Of a stretch of 64,000 nucleotides of DNA, positions 35,178 to 43,628 are shown in pieces (the stretch's first letter is position 1; each line of letters starts with the position of its first letter). The stretch is taken from contig NZ_CP075896.1 in assembly GCF_018604545.1 (NCBI RefSeq), positions 8,308,001-8,372,000 on the forward strand, written 5' to 3'. The stretch is from Streptomyces koelreuteriae (lineage in GTDB: Bacteria; Actinomycetota; Actinomycetes; Streptomycetales; Streptomycetaceae). The position numbers and the translations under genes are program-made. Below the pieces are notes generated by a model, which searched no databases, was not told the DNA's origin, and was given only the letters and a program-made list of their open reading frames with translations.

Positions 35178-36377
35178 ATGAAGCAGCGGACCGCACGCAC
35201 CGTCTCATTAGCCCTGGCCGTGGCGTTGTCCACCGGCACGGCGGCACTCGCCCCGTCCGCACACGCGGCACAGTCCGGGCACAGCCACGAGGCGACCCGA
35301 ACAGCCCTGCGGGATCTCGTCGAGAAGGGCGGACTCCCCGGCGTGGCGGCCAAGGTCCGTGACGGCGAGGAGAGTTGGTCGGCCGCGTACGGCCACGCGG
35401 ACACCGGCACCGGCCGCAAGCGTTCGCCCTCCGACCACTTCCGCGGCGCCAGCATCACCAAGACGTTCGTGGCGACCGTCCTGCTCCAACTGGAGGCCGA
35501 AGGCAGACTCAGCCTGGACGACACCGTCGAGTCCTGGCTGCCCGGCCTGGTGCGGGGCAACGGCTACGACGGAAACCAGATCACGTTGCGCCGGCTCCTC
35601 AACCACACCAGCGGCATCGCCAACTACACCGACGACCCCGCGTTCCTCCACGGCGCCGCCGGCCCCGGCTTCCCGGAGCACCGCTACGACACCCACACGC
35701 CCGAAGAACTCGTGGCGATCGCGCTGAAGTACCCGCCCCTGCCAAAGCCGGAGAAGGCGCCGGTGTACTCCAACACCAACTTCGTCATCGCCGGGATGGT
35801 CATCGAGAAGGCGACGGGCCGCTCGTACGCGAAGGAGATCACCCGCCGCGTCATCCGGCCGCTGAAGCTGCGCGGGACGTCCTTCCCCGGAGCCTCGCCG
35901 AAGATGCCGAAACCGCACCCCGTCGCCTACTCCCGGCTCCACGAGGAGGCCCCGGACGCCGCGATCCATGACGCCACCGAACAGAACATGACCTGGCTGG
36001 GCGCGGCCGGCGACGTCATCTCCACCAGCGGCGACCTCAACCGATTCCAACGGGCCCTGATCAAGGGCAAGGTGCTGCCACCGGCCCAGCTGAAGGAGAT
36101 GCTCGACGAGGTCCCGTCGGGTCAGGGGCTCGGGTTCGGGCTCGGCGTCGAGTTCGCGGAACTGTCCTGCGGCGTGAAGGTGGTGGGCAAGACCGGCCGT
36201 ACGAACGGCTCCCTGTCCGCGATGGTGGGCACCCAGGACGGTGAGCACCAGCTGACGTTCAACATCAACGGCGACTGGCTGCCGGACCCGTCGCTCTACG
36301 TCGGCGTGATCGAAGCGGAGTTCTGCGGCAAGGTCCCGTCCCGGGACGCCGAACCGTCCCTGACGCCGCTCGGCTAG
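35178..36377 (+). CDS. Secreted serine hydrolase (beta-lactamase/DD-peptidase S12 family)
   Basis: 399 residues; ATG 35178 has AGGAGG 9 bases upstream. Signal peptide 1-30 ending AHA. Penicillin-recognising motifs: Ser92-Ile-Thr-Lys95 (SxxK), Tyr197-Ser-Asn199 (YxN) and KTG in VVGKTGRTNG near 337. Resembles Streptomyces R61 DD-carboxypeptidase and related esterases acting on cell-wall peptides. The stop overlaps the stop of the convergent next gene within a CTAG. Confidence 0.87.
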   Translation: MKQRTARTVSLALAVALSTGTAALAPSAHAAQSGHSHEATRTALRDLVEKGGLPGVAAKVRDGEESWSAAYGHADTGTGRKRSPSDHFRGASITKTFVATVLLQLEAEGRLSLDDTVESWLPGLVRGNGYDGNQITLRRLLNHTSGIANYTDDPAFLHGAAGPGFPEHRYDTHTPEELVAIALKYPPLPKPEKAPVYSNTNFVIAGMVIEKATGRSYAKEITRRVIRPLKLRGTSFPGASPKMPKPHPVAYSRLHEEAPDAAIHDATEQNMTWLGAAGDVISTSGDLNRFQRALIKGKVLPPAQLKEMLDEVPSGQGLGFGLGVEFAELSCGVKVVGKTGRTNGSLSAMVGTQDGEHQLTFNINGDWLPDPSLYVGVIEAEFCGKVPSRDAEPSLTPLG

Positions 36378-37423
36378 CCGGAGGCCAGCGCGCCGAGGTG
36401 CGTGCGGCGTGCCTCGGCCGTCTGGCCCTGGACCAGCAGGAACATCCCCTCGCGGGCCAGCCGCTGCGCCCGGCTGTCCAGGGCCATGGACCGGCCGCCG
36501 CCGGTCACGACCGCCGCGGTCGTGGCCGCGCGCATGAGGTCGTAGGCGCGTGTCTTCACGGCCAGGCGTTCCGGGACGCACTCGTGGGGGACCGGGTGAT
36601 CGGCCAGCGCGTAGGCCTCCCGCCGGACGTCGTCGAGCCGGGCCCGCAGCGAGCGGGCCGGGTCCTGGCCGTCCGGGGTGTCCGCCACCAGGTCCAGCGC
36701 CGCGTCCGCCACCCCGAAGACGGCCGGACTGGCGTTGGCGGCCCTCGGCAGGTCGACCAGGGCGAACTCCTTCTGCGGCACACGCAGCACGACCGCGTCG
36801 TCCGGCACCCACAGGCCGTCCAGTTCCAGGGAGACCGTACGGGCGGCGGTCAGCGCCGCGAGCCGCATCGGCGCCGACGGGGACAGCCCCGGCTGCTCAC
36901 GGGCCTCGGCGAGGACGAACACCACCTCGGCCGTCTCCGTCACACCGGCCAGCAGCATCACGTCGTTCAGGCCCCAGCCGGTGAACCAGGGCACCGTTCC
37001 CCCGAAGCGCCAGCCGCCCCGCTCCGGCACCGCCCGCACGGGGACCCGGGGAAAGGCACGGACATGGGCGAACGCGATACCGGCCATCAGCTCGCCGGTC
37101 GCCAGCGGACGCAGAAGCTTCTCACGGACGGGCGAGTCATAGGTGGCGAGCAGCTTCACCGGAGTGTGGTGCTGTGTCTGCACGAACCATGTGGAGCAGC
37201 ACGCCCCGGCCAGGATCTCCGCGGTCTCCCGCGCCACGCCGACGGACGCGCCCGCCCCGCCGTACTCCTTCGGCGCGCCCACCCCGAGCAGCCCCGACCG
37301 CTTCACCGCCTCGATGTGACTCGCCGGCACACCCTCCTGGTCGACGCGCTCGGCGTCCGGGACGAGGAGATCGTGCGCCAGCCGCCGCGCGCGGGAGACA
37401 AGGGGGTGAGGTGTGGTGGTCAT
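36374..37423 (-). CDS. Acyl-CoA dehydrogenase-like flavoprotein
   Basis: 349 residues from ATG 37423 (MTTTPHPLVSRARRLAHDL). Acyl-CoA dehydrogenase fold: N-terminal helical domain with GLLGVGAPKEYGGAGASV (about 49-66), middle beta domain (FAHVRAFPRVPVRAVPERGG, WFTGWGLNDVMLLAG) and a short C-terminal helical domain. The classical catalytic Glu is not evident, so it may be a DszC/SfnC-like flavin monooxygenase or an inactive relative. With an ssuE-like FMN reductase nearby, a flavin-dependent desulfurisation role is conceivable but unproven. A palindrome covers its ribosome site. Confidence 0.75.
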   Translation of the reverse strand: MTTTPHPLVSRARRLAHDLLVPDAERVDQEGVPASHIEAVKRSGLLGVGAPKEYGGAGASVGVARETAEILAGACCSTWFVQTQHHTPVKLLATYDSPVREKLLRPLATGELMAGIAFAHVRAFPRVPVRAVPERGGWRFGGTVPWFTGWGLNDVMLLAGVTETAEVVFVLAEAREQPGLSPSAPMRLAALTAARTVSLELDGLWVPDDAVVLRVPQKEFALVDLPRAANASPAVFGVADAALDLVADTPDGQDPARSLRARLDDVRREAYALADHPVPHECVPERLAVKTRAYDLMRAATTAAVVTGGGRSMALDSRAQRLAREGMFLLVQGQTAEARRTHLGALASG

Positions 37424-37438
37424 GGGAGAAATTCTCCC
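37424..37438 (-). promoter_or_regulatory. Palindrome over the ribosome site of the acyl-CoA dehydrogenase-like gene
   Basis: GGGAGAA-A-TTCTCCC immediately upstream of the start codon. On the transcribed strand GGAGAA is the likely Shine-Dalgarno, so either an operator or a site-hiding hairpin is possible. Confidence 0.45.
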
Positions 37439-37478
37439 GGTCGCACGGCGTGGGGTGCCGATGCGGGGGTGTGTCGTT

Positions 37479-38633
37479 TCAAAGACGTACGTCGAGCTCG
37501 GTGAGCACATCGAAGTCGAGGCCTTCGGCACGGGCCAGATAGATGCGCTGGCGCACATGACTGTCCCGCAGACGCAGCAGCCCGCGCGGGCCCTCGTACG
37601 ACACCGCGCCCGCCGCCGCGCCGATCGCGGAGACGTCCAGCGTCCCGGCCCGCCGCAGCAGCGCGGCCAGCAGCAGCACGCCCTCGTAGCAGGACTCGCC
37701 GAGGCTGCCGAGGGCGGGTGCCTCGACGCCGTAGCGGGTGGCGTACCGCCCGTGGAAGTCGAGGGTGTCCCCGTTGGCCAGGGAGGCGAAGAAGCCGGCC
37801 GTGCTGTAGAGGTCCTCGGTGGCCGCCGGGCCGCTCGCCATCAGCATGTTCTCGTCCATCAGCGTGCTCAGCCGCAGACAGCGCGCGTGCAGGCCGTGCG
37901 CCGCGAACGCCCGGTTGAAGCGCACCGCGTCGCTGCCGACGAGCAGCATCAGCACCCCGTCGGCGTCCGCTTGCTCGACGCGGCGCAGCACCGGCACGAA
38001 GTCGTCGGTGCCGAGCGGGAGATAGGCCTCACCGGCGACACACCCGCCGGACGCGCGGGCGTACCCCCGGGCCGCACGCGCCGTGCGCCGCGGCCACACA
38101 TAGTCGTTCCCGACGACGAACCACCGCCGCACCCCGCGCTCGCGCGCCAGCAGGTCCATCGCGGGCCGCAGTTGATCGCGCGGGGTCTCGCTCGTCAGGA
38201 ACACGCCCGCCGTGTCCTCCCCGCCCTCGTACAGCGCCGTGTACACGTACGGGACGCGGTGCGCGATCCTCGGCGCCAGCGCCCGGCGCACCGAGGAGAT
38301 GTGCCAGCCCGTGACGCCCTGCACGACGCCCAGGTCCACCAGGGCCTCCACCTGCCCGGCGACCTCGTGCGGCGGGCCCGAGCCGTCGACGGGCACCAGG
38401 CGCAGCTCCCTGCCGAGGACGCCGCCGTCCCGGTTGACCTCCTCGGCCGCCAGCCGCGCGCACAGCTCGCACGTCGGCCCGAAGATCCCGGCCGGCCCCC
38501 GCAGGGGGAACACGAGGGCCACGCCGAGCACGGAGTCGTCGGCCGTGAACCACTCGGGCGCGGGGAGGTCGTGCCGGAACATGGCGTCATGATTCCGGCT
38601 CCACCGTACGAACTCCAGTGCGTCTCTTACCAT
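37479..38633 (-). CDS. Periplasmic-binding-like receptor (AmiC/UrtA type), no signal peptide
   Basis: 384 residues from ATG 38633 (AGAGG 8 bases upstream) or 367 from ATG 38582 (MFRHDLPAPEW); the later start would free the operator at 38618-38641. The type 1 binding fold is seen in GVALVFPLRGPAGIFGPTC, AAEEVNRDGGVLGRELRLV, VQGVTGWHISSV and GESCYEGVLLLAALL. It matches branched-chain amino acid/amide/urea receptors, but without a signal it should act in the cytosol, like AmiC, the amide sensor of an antitermination system. Divergent from a MarR regulator with which it shares an operator. Confidence 0.78.
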   Translation of the reverse strand: MVRDALEFVRWSRNHDAMFRHDLPAPEWFTADDSVLGVALVFPLRGPAGIFGPTCELCARLAAEEVNRDGGVLGRELRLVPVDGSGPPHEVAGQVEALVDLGVVQGVTGWHISSVRRALAPRIAHRVPYVYTALYEGGEDTAGVFLTSETPRDQLRPAMDLLARERGVRRWFVVGNDYVWPRRTARAARGYARASGGCVAGEAYLPLGTDDFVPVLRRVEQADADGVLMLLVGSDAVRFNRAFAAHGLHARCLRLSTLMDENMLMASGPAATEDLYSTAGFFASLANGDTLDFHGRYATRYGVEAPALGSLGESCYEGVLLLAALLRRAGTLDVSAIGAAAGAVSYEGPRGLLRLRDSHVRQRIYLARAEGLDFDVLTELDVRL

Positions 38634-38641
38634 GGACGCAC
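38618..38641. promoter_or_regulatory. Inverted-repeat operator between receptor and MarR genes
   Basis: Perfect GTGCGTC (38618-38624), 10-nt spacer, GACGCAC (38635-38641) in the short divergent region. Likely bound by the adjacent MarR protein to control both genes. Confidence 0.6.
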
Positions 38642-38658
38642 CTCTAGCTAGGAGCGGC

Positions 38659-39096
38659 ATGCCCACCCCACCCCCGCGTCGGTCCGACGACCTCGTGCAG
38701 TCGCTGACGCGGGCCGAGCGGCTCGCGGCGCGGCGGTTGCAGGCCGTTCTGGAGGAGGAGGGCTGCTCGCTCGACGCGTGGCGGGTGCTGGCCCTGCTGT
38801 CCGACGGCGAGGGGCACCACATGACGGCGATCGCGGAGGCCGCCTTCCTGCCGCCCCCGACGCTGACCAAGCTCGTCGACCAGCTCGTCGACCAGAACCT
38901 GGTGCACCGCCGGGTCGACCCGTTCGACCGCCGCCGCGTCCTCGCCCATCTCACTCCGCGCGGCCGAGAGTACTGGCAGCGCGTCGACGAGGCGGTCCGC
39001 GCCGGCCGGCCCACGCTCGGCGACGGTGACGACGAACTGCTGCGGTCCCTGCTGGACCGACTCACGGCGACGCTGGGCGAGTCGGCCCACGTGTGA
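38659..39096 (+). CDS. MarR-family transcription regulator
   Basis: 145 residues from ATG 38659 (AGGAG 4 bases upstream); an earlier ATG at 38632 would overlap the operator. Winged helix: SLDAWRVLALLSDGEGHHMTAIAEAAFLPPPTLTKLVDQLVDQNLV with wing RRVDPFDRRRVLAHLTPRG near 75-95. Dimerising helices at both ends. Probably represses itself and the divergent receptor gene, with a small-molecule inducer. Confidence 0.88.
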   Translation: MPTPPPRRSDDLVQSLTRAERLAARRLQAVLEEEGCSLDAWRVLALLSDGEGHHMTAIAEAAFLPPPTLTKLVDQLVDQNLVHRRVDPFDRRRVLAHLTPRGREYWQRVDEAVRAGRPTLGDGDDELLRSLLDRLTATLGESAHV

Positions 39097-39141
39097 GCCC
39101 CCGGCACCTCCGACACCCCTGACACCTTTGACATCGTTGAC

Positions 39142-39153
39142 TGGTCTACACCC
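39142..39153. promoter_or_regulatory. DasR-like dre half of a repeated site
   Basis: TGGTCTACACCC matches the DasR consensus TGGTCTAGACCA at 10 of 12 positions. It forms a 17-bp-period direct repeat (TTGACTGGT) with the site at 39159. Confidence 0.55.
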
Positions 39154-39158
39154 TTGAC

Positions 39159-39170
39159 TGGTACAGACCA
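39159..39170. promoter_or_regulatory. DasR-like dre, second site
   Basis: TGGTACAGACCA matches the DasR consensus at 10 of 12 positions. The pair lies about 140-165 bp before the chitinase start, as in other Streptomyces chitinase promoters; TTGACA at 39128-39133 may be the -35 element. Confidence 0.6.
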
Positions 39171-39306
39171 ACGCGGTTGAGTGTGCCTCCACACCCCCCA
39201 CCACGGCCGCCCCCACGCCGTGACCGGCCCGGCCGGCGCGTGCGCCAAGGCCCTGCTCCGCCCTGCCTTGCCGGGTGCGGCCGTGCTCCGCAAAGGAGTC
39301 GATCCC

Positions 39307-40197
39307 GTGTCGAGACGCCGTCTGTCCGCAGTCCTGGTCACCCTCGCCCTCGCGGGCACCGCCCCGGTGCTGCTTCCCGCCTCCCACGCCTCCGCCGCCG
39401 CCTGCTCCAGCTATCCGAGCTGGGTGGCGGGCAAGTCGTACGCGGCCGGCGACATCGTCCGTTACACCGACGGCAAGGCGTACATCGCCGAGCACGCCAA
39501 CCCGGGCTACGACCCGGTCATCAGCACCTGGTACTGGGAGCCGTACGCCTGCGACAGCGGGCCGGGCACGCCCAACGCGCGCTTCGTCGTCACCGAGGCG
39601 CAGTTCAACCAGATGTTCCCGAACCGGAATTCCTTCTACACGTACAGCGGGCTCACCGCGGCTCTGAGCGCCTACCCCGGCTTCGCCAACACCGGCAGCG
39701 ACACGGTGAAGAAGCAGGAGGCCGCCGCCTTCCTCGCCAACGTCAGCCATGAGACCGGCGGCTTGGTGCACGTGGTGGAGCAGAACCAGGCCAACTACCC
39801 CCACTACTGCGACTGGAGCCGCCCCTACGGCTGTCCGGCCGGACAGGCCGCCTACTACGGCCGCGGTCCGATCCAGTTGAGCTGGAACTTCAACTACAAG
39901 GCCGCGGGCGACGCGCTCGGCATCGACCTGCTGGGCAACCCCTGGCTGGTGCAGAACGACTCGGCCGTCGCCTGGAAGACGGCCCTGTGGTACTGGAACA
40001 CCCAGACCGGCCCCGGCAGCATGACCCCGCACAACGCCATGGTGAACGGCGCCGGCTTCGGCCAGACCATCCGCAGCATCAACGGCTCCCTGGAGTGCGA
40101 CGGCAAGAACCCGGCGCAGGTGCAGAGCCGCGTCAACAACTACCAGCGGTTTACACAGATCCTCGGGACATCACCCGGCGGCAACCTCTACTGCTGA
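39307..40197 (+). CDS. chiF: Secreted GH19 chitinase with CBM5/12 domain (ChiF-like)
   Basis: 296 residues; GTG 39307 with AAAGGAG upstream starts the signal peptide (about 1-31). A chitin-binding CBM5/12 module follows (33-82, YPSWVAGKSYAAGDIVRY and STWYWEPYAC). After a short linker comes the GH19 domain (88-296) with catalytic Glu149 (SHETGG) and Glu158, and YGRGPIQLSWNFNY. It hydrolyses chitin by inversion outside the cell. Two DasR-like operators upstream indicate N-acetylglucosamine-controlled expression. chiF rather than chiG is chosen from remembered gene order. Confidence 0.93.
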   Translation: MSRRRLSAVLVTLALAGTAPVLLPASHASAAACSSYPSWVAGKSYAAGDIVRYTDGKAYIAEHANPGYDPVISTWYWEPYACDSGPGTPNARFVVTEAQFNQMFPNRNSFYTYSGLTAALSAYPGFANTGSDTVKKQEAAAFLANVSHETGGLVHVVEQNQANYPHYCDWSRPYGCPAGQAAYYGRGPIQLSWNFNYKAAGDALGIDLLGNPWLVQNDSAVAWKTALWYWNTQTGPGSMTPHNAMVNGAGFGQTIRSINGSLECDGKNPAQVQSRVNNYQRFTQILGTSPGGNLYC

Positions 40198-40239
40198 CGC
40201 CGGACCCCGGGGCGTGGTGTCATACGGGATGTCATGCAC

Positions 40240-40284
40240 CTGATCAGTCTTCAGCTGGTCAGTCTCGATCGGTCCTGATCAGTC
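40240..40284. repeat. Three direct repeats before the phospholipase gene
   Basis: CTGATCAGTC at 40240-40249 and 40275-40284, CTGGTCAGTC at 40255-40264. Last copy ends 18 bases before the ATG at 40303. Candidate operator. Confidence 0.5.
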
Positions 40285-40302
40285 CGATGAAGGGCATCCC
40301 TC

Positions 40303-41673
40303 ATGCGTCTGCGCACCCCCCACGCCCTGCTCGCCACGACCGCCGCGCTGGCCGCCGCGGTCGTGGCCCCACCGCCCGCCACCGCCGCCGCTGTTCCGGC
40401 CCCGGGCGCGTACTACGTCCAGAGCGCCACGACCGGGCTCAACGCGGCCGACAGCGGCGGAGCGGTCGAGCAGCACAGACCCCGCGGCAACGAGGACCGC
40501 CAGCAGTGGCGGCTGAAGGCGAACGGGTCCTCCTCCCTCCTCGAGAACACCGACACACCGGGCACCTGCCTCGGCCGCAACGGCGACCAGGCCGCGACCG
40601 TCGCCTGTACGAGCGCCGACGCCGCCTGGGAGATCGCCCCGGCCGGCACCGACCGCTACACCCTCAAGGCCCCGGGCACCGCACGCCATCTCACGGTGGC
40701 CCCCAAGCCGTCCGACGCCACCTACCCCGCCCGGCTCGCCGTCGGCGGGGCGGGCGACCTCGCCGCCTGGTACCTCACCCCCGTCGACCCCGCCACCAAC
40801 CCCATGCCGCCACAGGACCAGCGCACCCTGGACCAGGTCACGTTCCTCACCGCGCACAACGCCTACGCCAACGGCGTCGACGGCGGCTTCGCCCCGCCCT
40901 TCATCAATCTCGTGCCCAACCAGAGACGCGGCATCGAGCGGCAACTCGCCGACGGAGTCCGCGGATTCATGCTGGACATCCATCAGACCCCGGACGGCGC
41001 GATCCTCTGCCACAACAGCTGCACCCTGGTCAGCAGGCCGGTCGCCCTCTGGGTCGACCTCCAGCGCATGGTGGACTTCCTCAAGGCCCACCCGGACCAG
41101 TTCGTCACCGTCTTCCTGGAGGACTACGTCGACCCGGGCGTCCTGCGCGCGGAACTCGCCCGGGTCAACGGCCTGTCGGACGTGCTGTACCGGCCCGACC
41201 GCACCGGCGTACGGCAGAACGGCTGGCCGACGATGGCGGACCTGGCCGCCGCCGGCGACCGGCTGCTGATCTTCACCGACCACAGCCGCTCCGCCGACCA
41301 GGCGGCCGGCCTGACCCGGGACAGCTTTGGCGTCATGTACCAGCGCGAATGGACCGTCGAGAACTACTGGTCCATGGGCTCGGGCCTCGGGACCTCCGAC
41401 TGGTCCTGCTACAGCCGCTGGTACGACGCCGGCACCAACATCCCGCTGACCCGCACCGAACCCGGTTTCCGGCCGCTGTTCGTCATGAACCACTTCCGTG
41501 ACGCCGGGATCACCTCCACCGCCACGACGGACAACACCAAACTCGCCGACCGAGCACAGCGGTTCTGCCGGCCGGCGGCCCGCAAGAAGCCCAACTTCCT
41601 CGCCGTGGACCACTACGACCTCGGCAACCCGGCCTCCGCCGTCGCCACCCTCAATTCGTACACGTATCCGTAA
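40303..41673 (+). CDS. Secreted PI-PLC-like phospholipase with ricin-type lectin domain
   Basis: 456 residues; signal peptide about 1-29 (ends TAAA). A ricin-type beta-trefoil module covers about 33-165 (GAYYVQSATTGLNAADSG, QQWRLKANG, CLGRNGDQA). The PLC-X-like TIM barrel spans about 175-456 with both catalytic-type histidines in LTAHNAYA (near 185) and MLDIHQTPDG (near 227), and EDYVDPG. It probably cleaves phosphatidylinositol or a similar lipid outside the cell. Direct repeats at 40240-40284 may regulate it. Confidence 0.88.
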   Translation: MRLRTPHALLATTAALAAAVVAPPPATAAAVPAPGAYYVQSATTGLNAADSGGAVEQHRPRGNEDRQQWRLKANGSSSLLENTDTPGTCLGRNGDQAATVACTSADAAWEIAPAGTDRYTLKAPGTARHLTVAPKPSDATYPARLAVGGAGDLAAWYLTPVDPATNPMPPQDQRTLDQVTFLTAHNAYANGVDGGFAPPFINLVPNQRRGIERQLADGVRGFMLDIHQTPDGAILCHNSCTLVSRPVALWVDLQRMVDFLKAHPDQFVTVFLEDYVDPGVLRAELARVNGLSDVLYRPDRTGVRQNGWPTMADLAAAGDRLLIFTDHSRSADQAAGLTRDSFGVMYQREWTVENYWSMGSGLGTSDWSCYSRWYDAGTNIPLTRTEPGFRPLFVMNHFRDAGITSTATTDNTKLADRAQRFCRPAARKKPNFLAVDHYDLGNPASAVATLNSYTYP

Positions 41674-41715
41674 TACCCCCGCACCGGTCCGCGCCGCGTG
41701 TGTGAGACTCCGCCG

Positions 41716-42633
41716 ATGAACTCACAGACGATCACCGCGGACGCCGCCGGCACCTGGAAACTCGGCGACCTGCCCGTCCACCGCCTCGGCTTCGGCGCGA
41801 TGCGGCTGACGGGCAGCGCCGCCTTCCACCACGGCACACCGAGCGACCGCGACCGGTCGATCGCCGTCCTGCGCAAGGCGGTCGACCTCGGTGTGAACCA
41901 CATCGACACGGCCGCCTTCTACTTCTCGTCATTGCGCTCCGCCAACGAGATCATCAACAGCGCGCTGGCGCCGTACCCCGACGACCTGGTCATCGTCACC
42001 AAGGTGGGACCGCACCGGACCTACGACGGGCAGTGGGGCACCTCGGCACGCCCCGAGGAGCTGCGCGGCCACGTCGAGGAGAATCTGCGCCAGCTCGGCC
42101 GCGACCATCTGGACGTCGTCAACCTGCGCCGGATGCCGAAGTGCGACTCGATCGCCGAGCACTTCGGGGCCCTCGCGGAACTCCAGGACGCGGGCCTGAT
42201 CCGGCACCTGGGGGTCTCCAACATCGAGCCCCGCCACCTCGCCGAGGCGCGGGCCATCGCGCCCGTGGTCTGCGTGCAGAACCGGTACGCCCTCGACCGT
42301 CCCGACCCGGCGGCCGACGAACTGCTGCGGATCTGCGGCGAACAGGGCATCGCCTTCGTGCCGTTCTACGCCGTCGCCGGCGAGAGCGGGGAGCACGGAG
42401 CCACCATCGCGCACGACGAGGCAGTGCGAGCCGTGGCCCGCGCCCACGGTGCGAGCCCCGCGCAGATCCGCCTCGCCTGGACGCTGCACCAGGGTCCGCA
42501 CGTCCTCGCCATCCCCGGCACCGGCAACCCCGACCACCTCGCGGAGAACGTGGCGGCGGGTGCGATCCGCCTCACCGCCGAGGAACTGGACCGGCTGAGC
42601 GCACCCCGGCAAAGGGCCGGGGTGACCGGCTAG
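41716..42633 (+). CDS. Aldo/keto reductase
   Basis: 305 residues from ATG 41716 (a GTG at 41698 is also in frame). TIM barrel with catalytic Asp and Tyr in HIDTAAFYF (about 59-67), Lys in VTKVG (about 89), and NRYALD and IPGTGNPDHLAENV for NADPH. The usual His in the fourth position is replaced (NLRRMPK), a variant common in actinobacterial AKRs. Oxidises or reduces an unknown carbonyl. The stop overlaps the next gene's stop by a CTAG. Confidence 0.88.
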   Translation: MNSQTITADAAGTWKLGDLPVHRLGFGAMRLTGSAAFHHGTPSDRDRSIAVLRKAVDLGVNHIDTAAFYFSSLRSANEIINSALAPYPDDLVIVTKVGPHRTYDGQWGTSARPEELRGHVEENLRQLGRDHLDVVNLRRMPKCDSIAEHFGALAELQDAGLIRHLGVSNIEPRHLAEARAIAPVVCVQNRYALDRPDPAADELLRICGEQGIAFVPFYAVAGESGEHGATIAHDEAVRAVARAHGASPAQIRLAWTLHQGPHVLAIPGTGNPDHLAENVAAGAIRLTAEELDRLSAPRQRAGVTG

Positions 42634-43088
42634 ACCGCCCAGACCCCGTCCCGCATGAGATGCCTGCGGGGCAACTCGTGCTGCTCGCACCACGCCTGCA
42701 CCGCACGCGGCCGTACCCGGAAGAACGCGTACGACGCGTGGTCCTCGCGCGGATCCCAGCCGGTCTTCGCACGGAAGGCCTCGGCCGCGGCGGGCGGCAC
42801 CTCGGCGGACGGGAAGGTCTCCACGTCGCCGTCGACCAGCACGACATCCCGGGTGTCCCCGAGGGCCAGCCGCGTGCTCCGGCCGTCCCGCAGATTGCGG
42901 CCGGTCGGATTGGTCAGCCGGGTGCACAGCCACACGGCCTCGTCGTGCCACACGAACCACAGCGGGACCAGACACGGCAGCCCATCGGTGTCGGCCGTGG
43001 CGACCCAGATGTCGATTTCCCGCTCCAGCCGGACCAGCAGGTCCGCCTTGCGCCGCGCGGGGGTACGAGGTGGCTCGGTGATCTTCAT
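42630..43088 (-). CDS. PNPOx-like flavin/F420-binding oxidoreductase
   Basis: 152 residues from ATG 43088 (MKITEPPRTPARRKADLL). Split-beta-barrel flavin-binding fold: IWVATADTDGLPCLVPLWFVW, TNPTGRNLRDG and FRVRPRAVQAW. Members bind FMN or F420 and reduce small molecules. Convergent overlap with the aldo/keto reductase. Substrate not known. Confidence 0.83.
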   Translation of the reverse strand: MKITEPPRTPARRKADLLVRLEREIDIWVATADTDGLPCLVPLWFVWHDEAVWLCTRLTNPTGRNLRDGRSTRLALGDTRDVVLVDGDVETFPSAEVPPAAAEAFRAKTGWDPREDHASYAFFRVRPRAVQAWCEQHELPRRHLMRDGVWAV

Positions 43089-43150
43089 GGGTGGGACGCT
43101 AGCGGCCGGACCGTGGGTGCCGCCTCGGGCTGCGGTCGTAGGCCGAGGGC

Positions 43151-43552
43151 CTAGGCCGTGTCTGCCGGGACATCGAGGTACTGGGCCAGCCCCTCGCCCA
43201 GCGACCAGTCGGCCGACTCGTTCTCCGTCAGGGCCACGAAGACGTTCCTCGGCTCGGTGCCCGCGTACGCCTGGGCGAGCTCGGCGATTCTCCGGTACAG
43301 CGCCTGCTTCCGCTCGGGCGAGCGGCCGGAGCGGAGGGTGATCGCGACGTAGACGATGCCCTCGTCGCGGGACACGCCGAGGTAGTCGTCGTACCGCAGC
43401 GTGCCGCTCATGCCGTCGTGGTCCCGAAGGATCTGGAACCGGTCGTCGGGCGGAATGCCGATCGTCTCCCGCAGGGCGTCGTGGACGGCACGGCCGATCG
43501 CGGCGAGGCGCTCGGGACCGGCGCGGAGCGTGTCGATGCGGACCAAGGGCAT
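43151..43552 (-). CDS. Tautomerase family protein
   Basis: 133 residues. After Met removal Pro1 is the catalytic base (MPLVRIDTLRAG). The core GIPPDDRFQILRDHDG and VYVAITLRSGRSPERKQAL fit a fused 4-oxalocrotonate tautomerase/MSAD-like protein. Divergent from a VOC gene across an AT-richer 128-bp region with palindromic sequence. Confidence 0.85.
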   Translation of the reverse strand: MPLVRIDTLRAGPERLAAIGRAVHDALRETIGIPPDDRFQILRDHDGMSGTLRYDDYLGVSRDEGIVYVAITLRSGRSPERKQALYRRIAELAQAYAGTEPRNVFVALTENESADWSLGEGLAQYLDVPADTA

Positions 43553-43628
43553 GGGGCCTCCGGGATGGTGCTGGACCAGGAGTGTACATACTAGTAGTTA
43601 CAGTAGTGCGGGATGTGACTGGCGTCCG

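Noticed and set aside
40255..40265. PHO box for the phospholipase gene
   Set aside because: GGTCAGTCTCG resembles the 11-bp PhoP unit only loosely and lacks a second aligned unit at 11-bp spacing.
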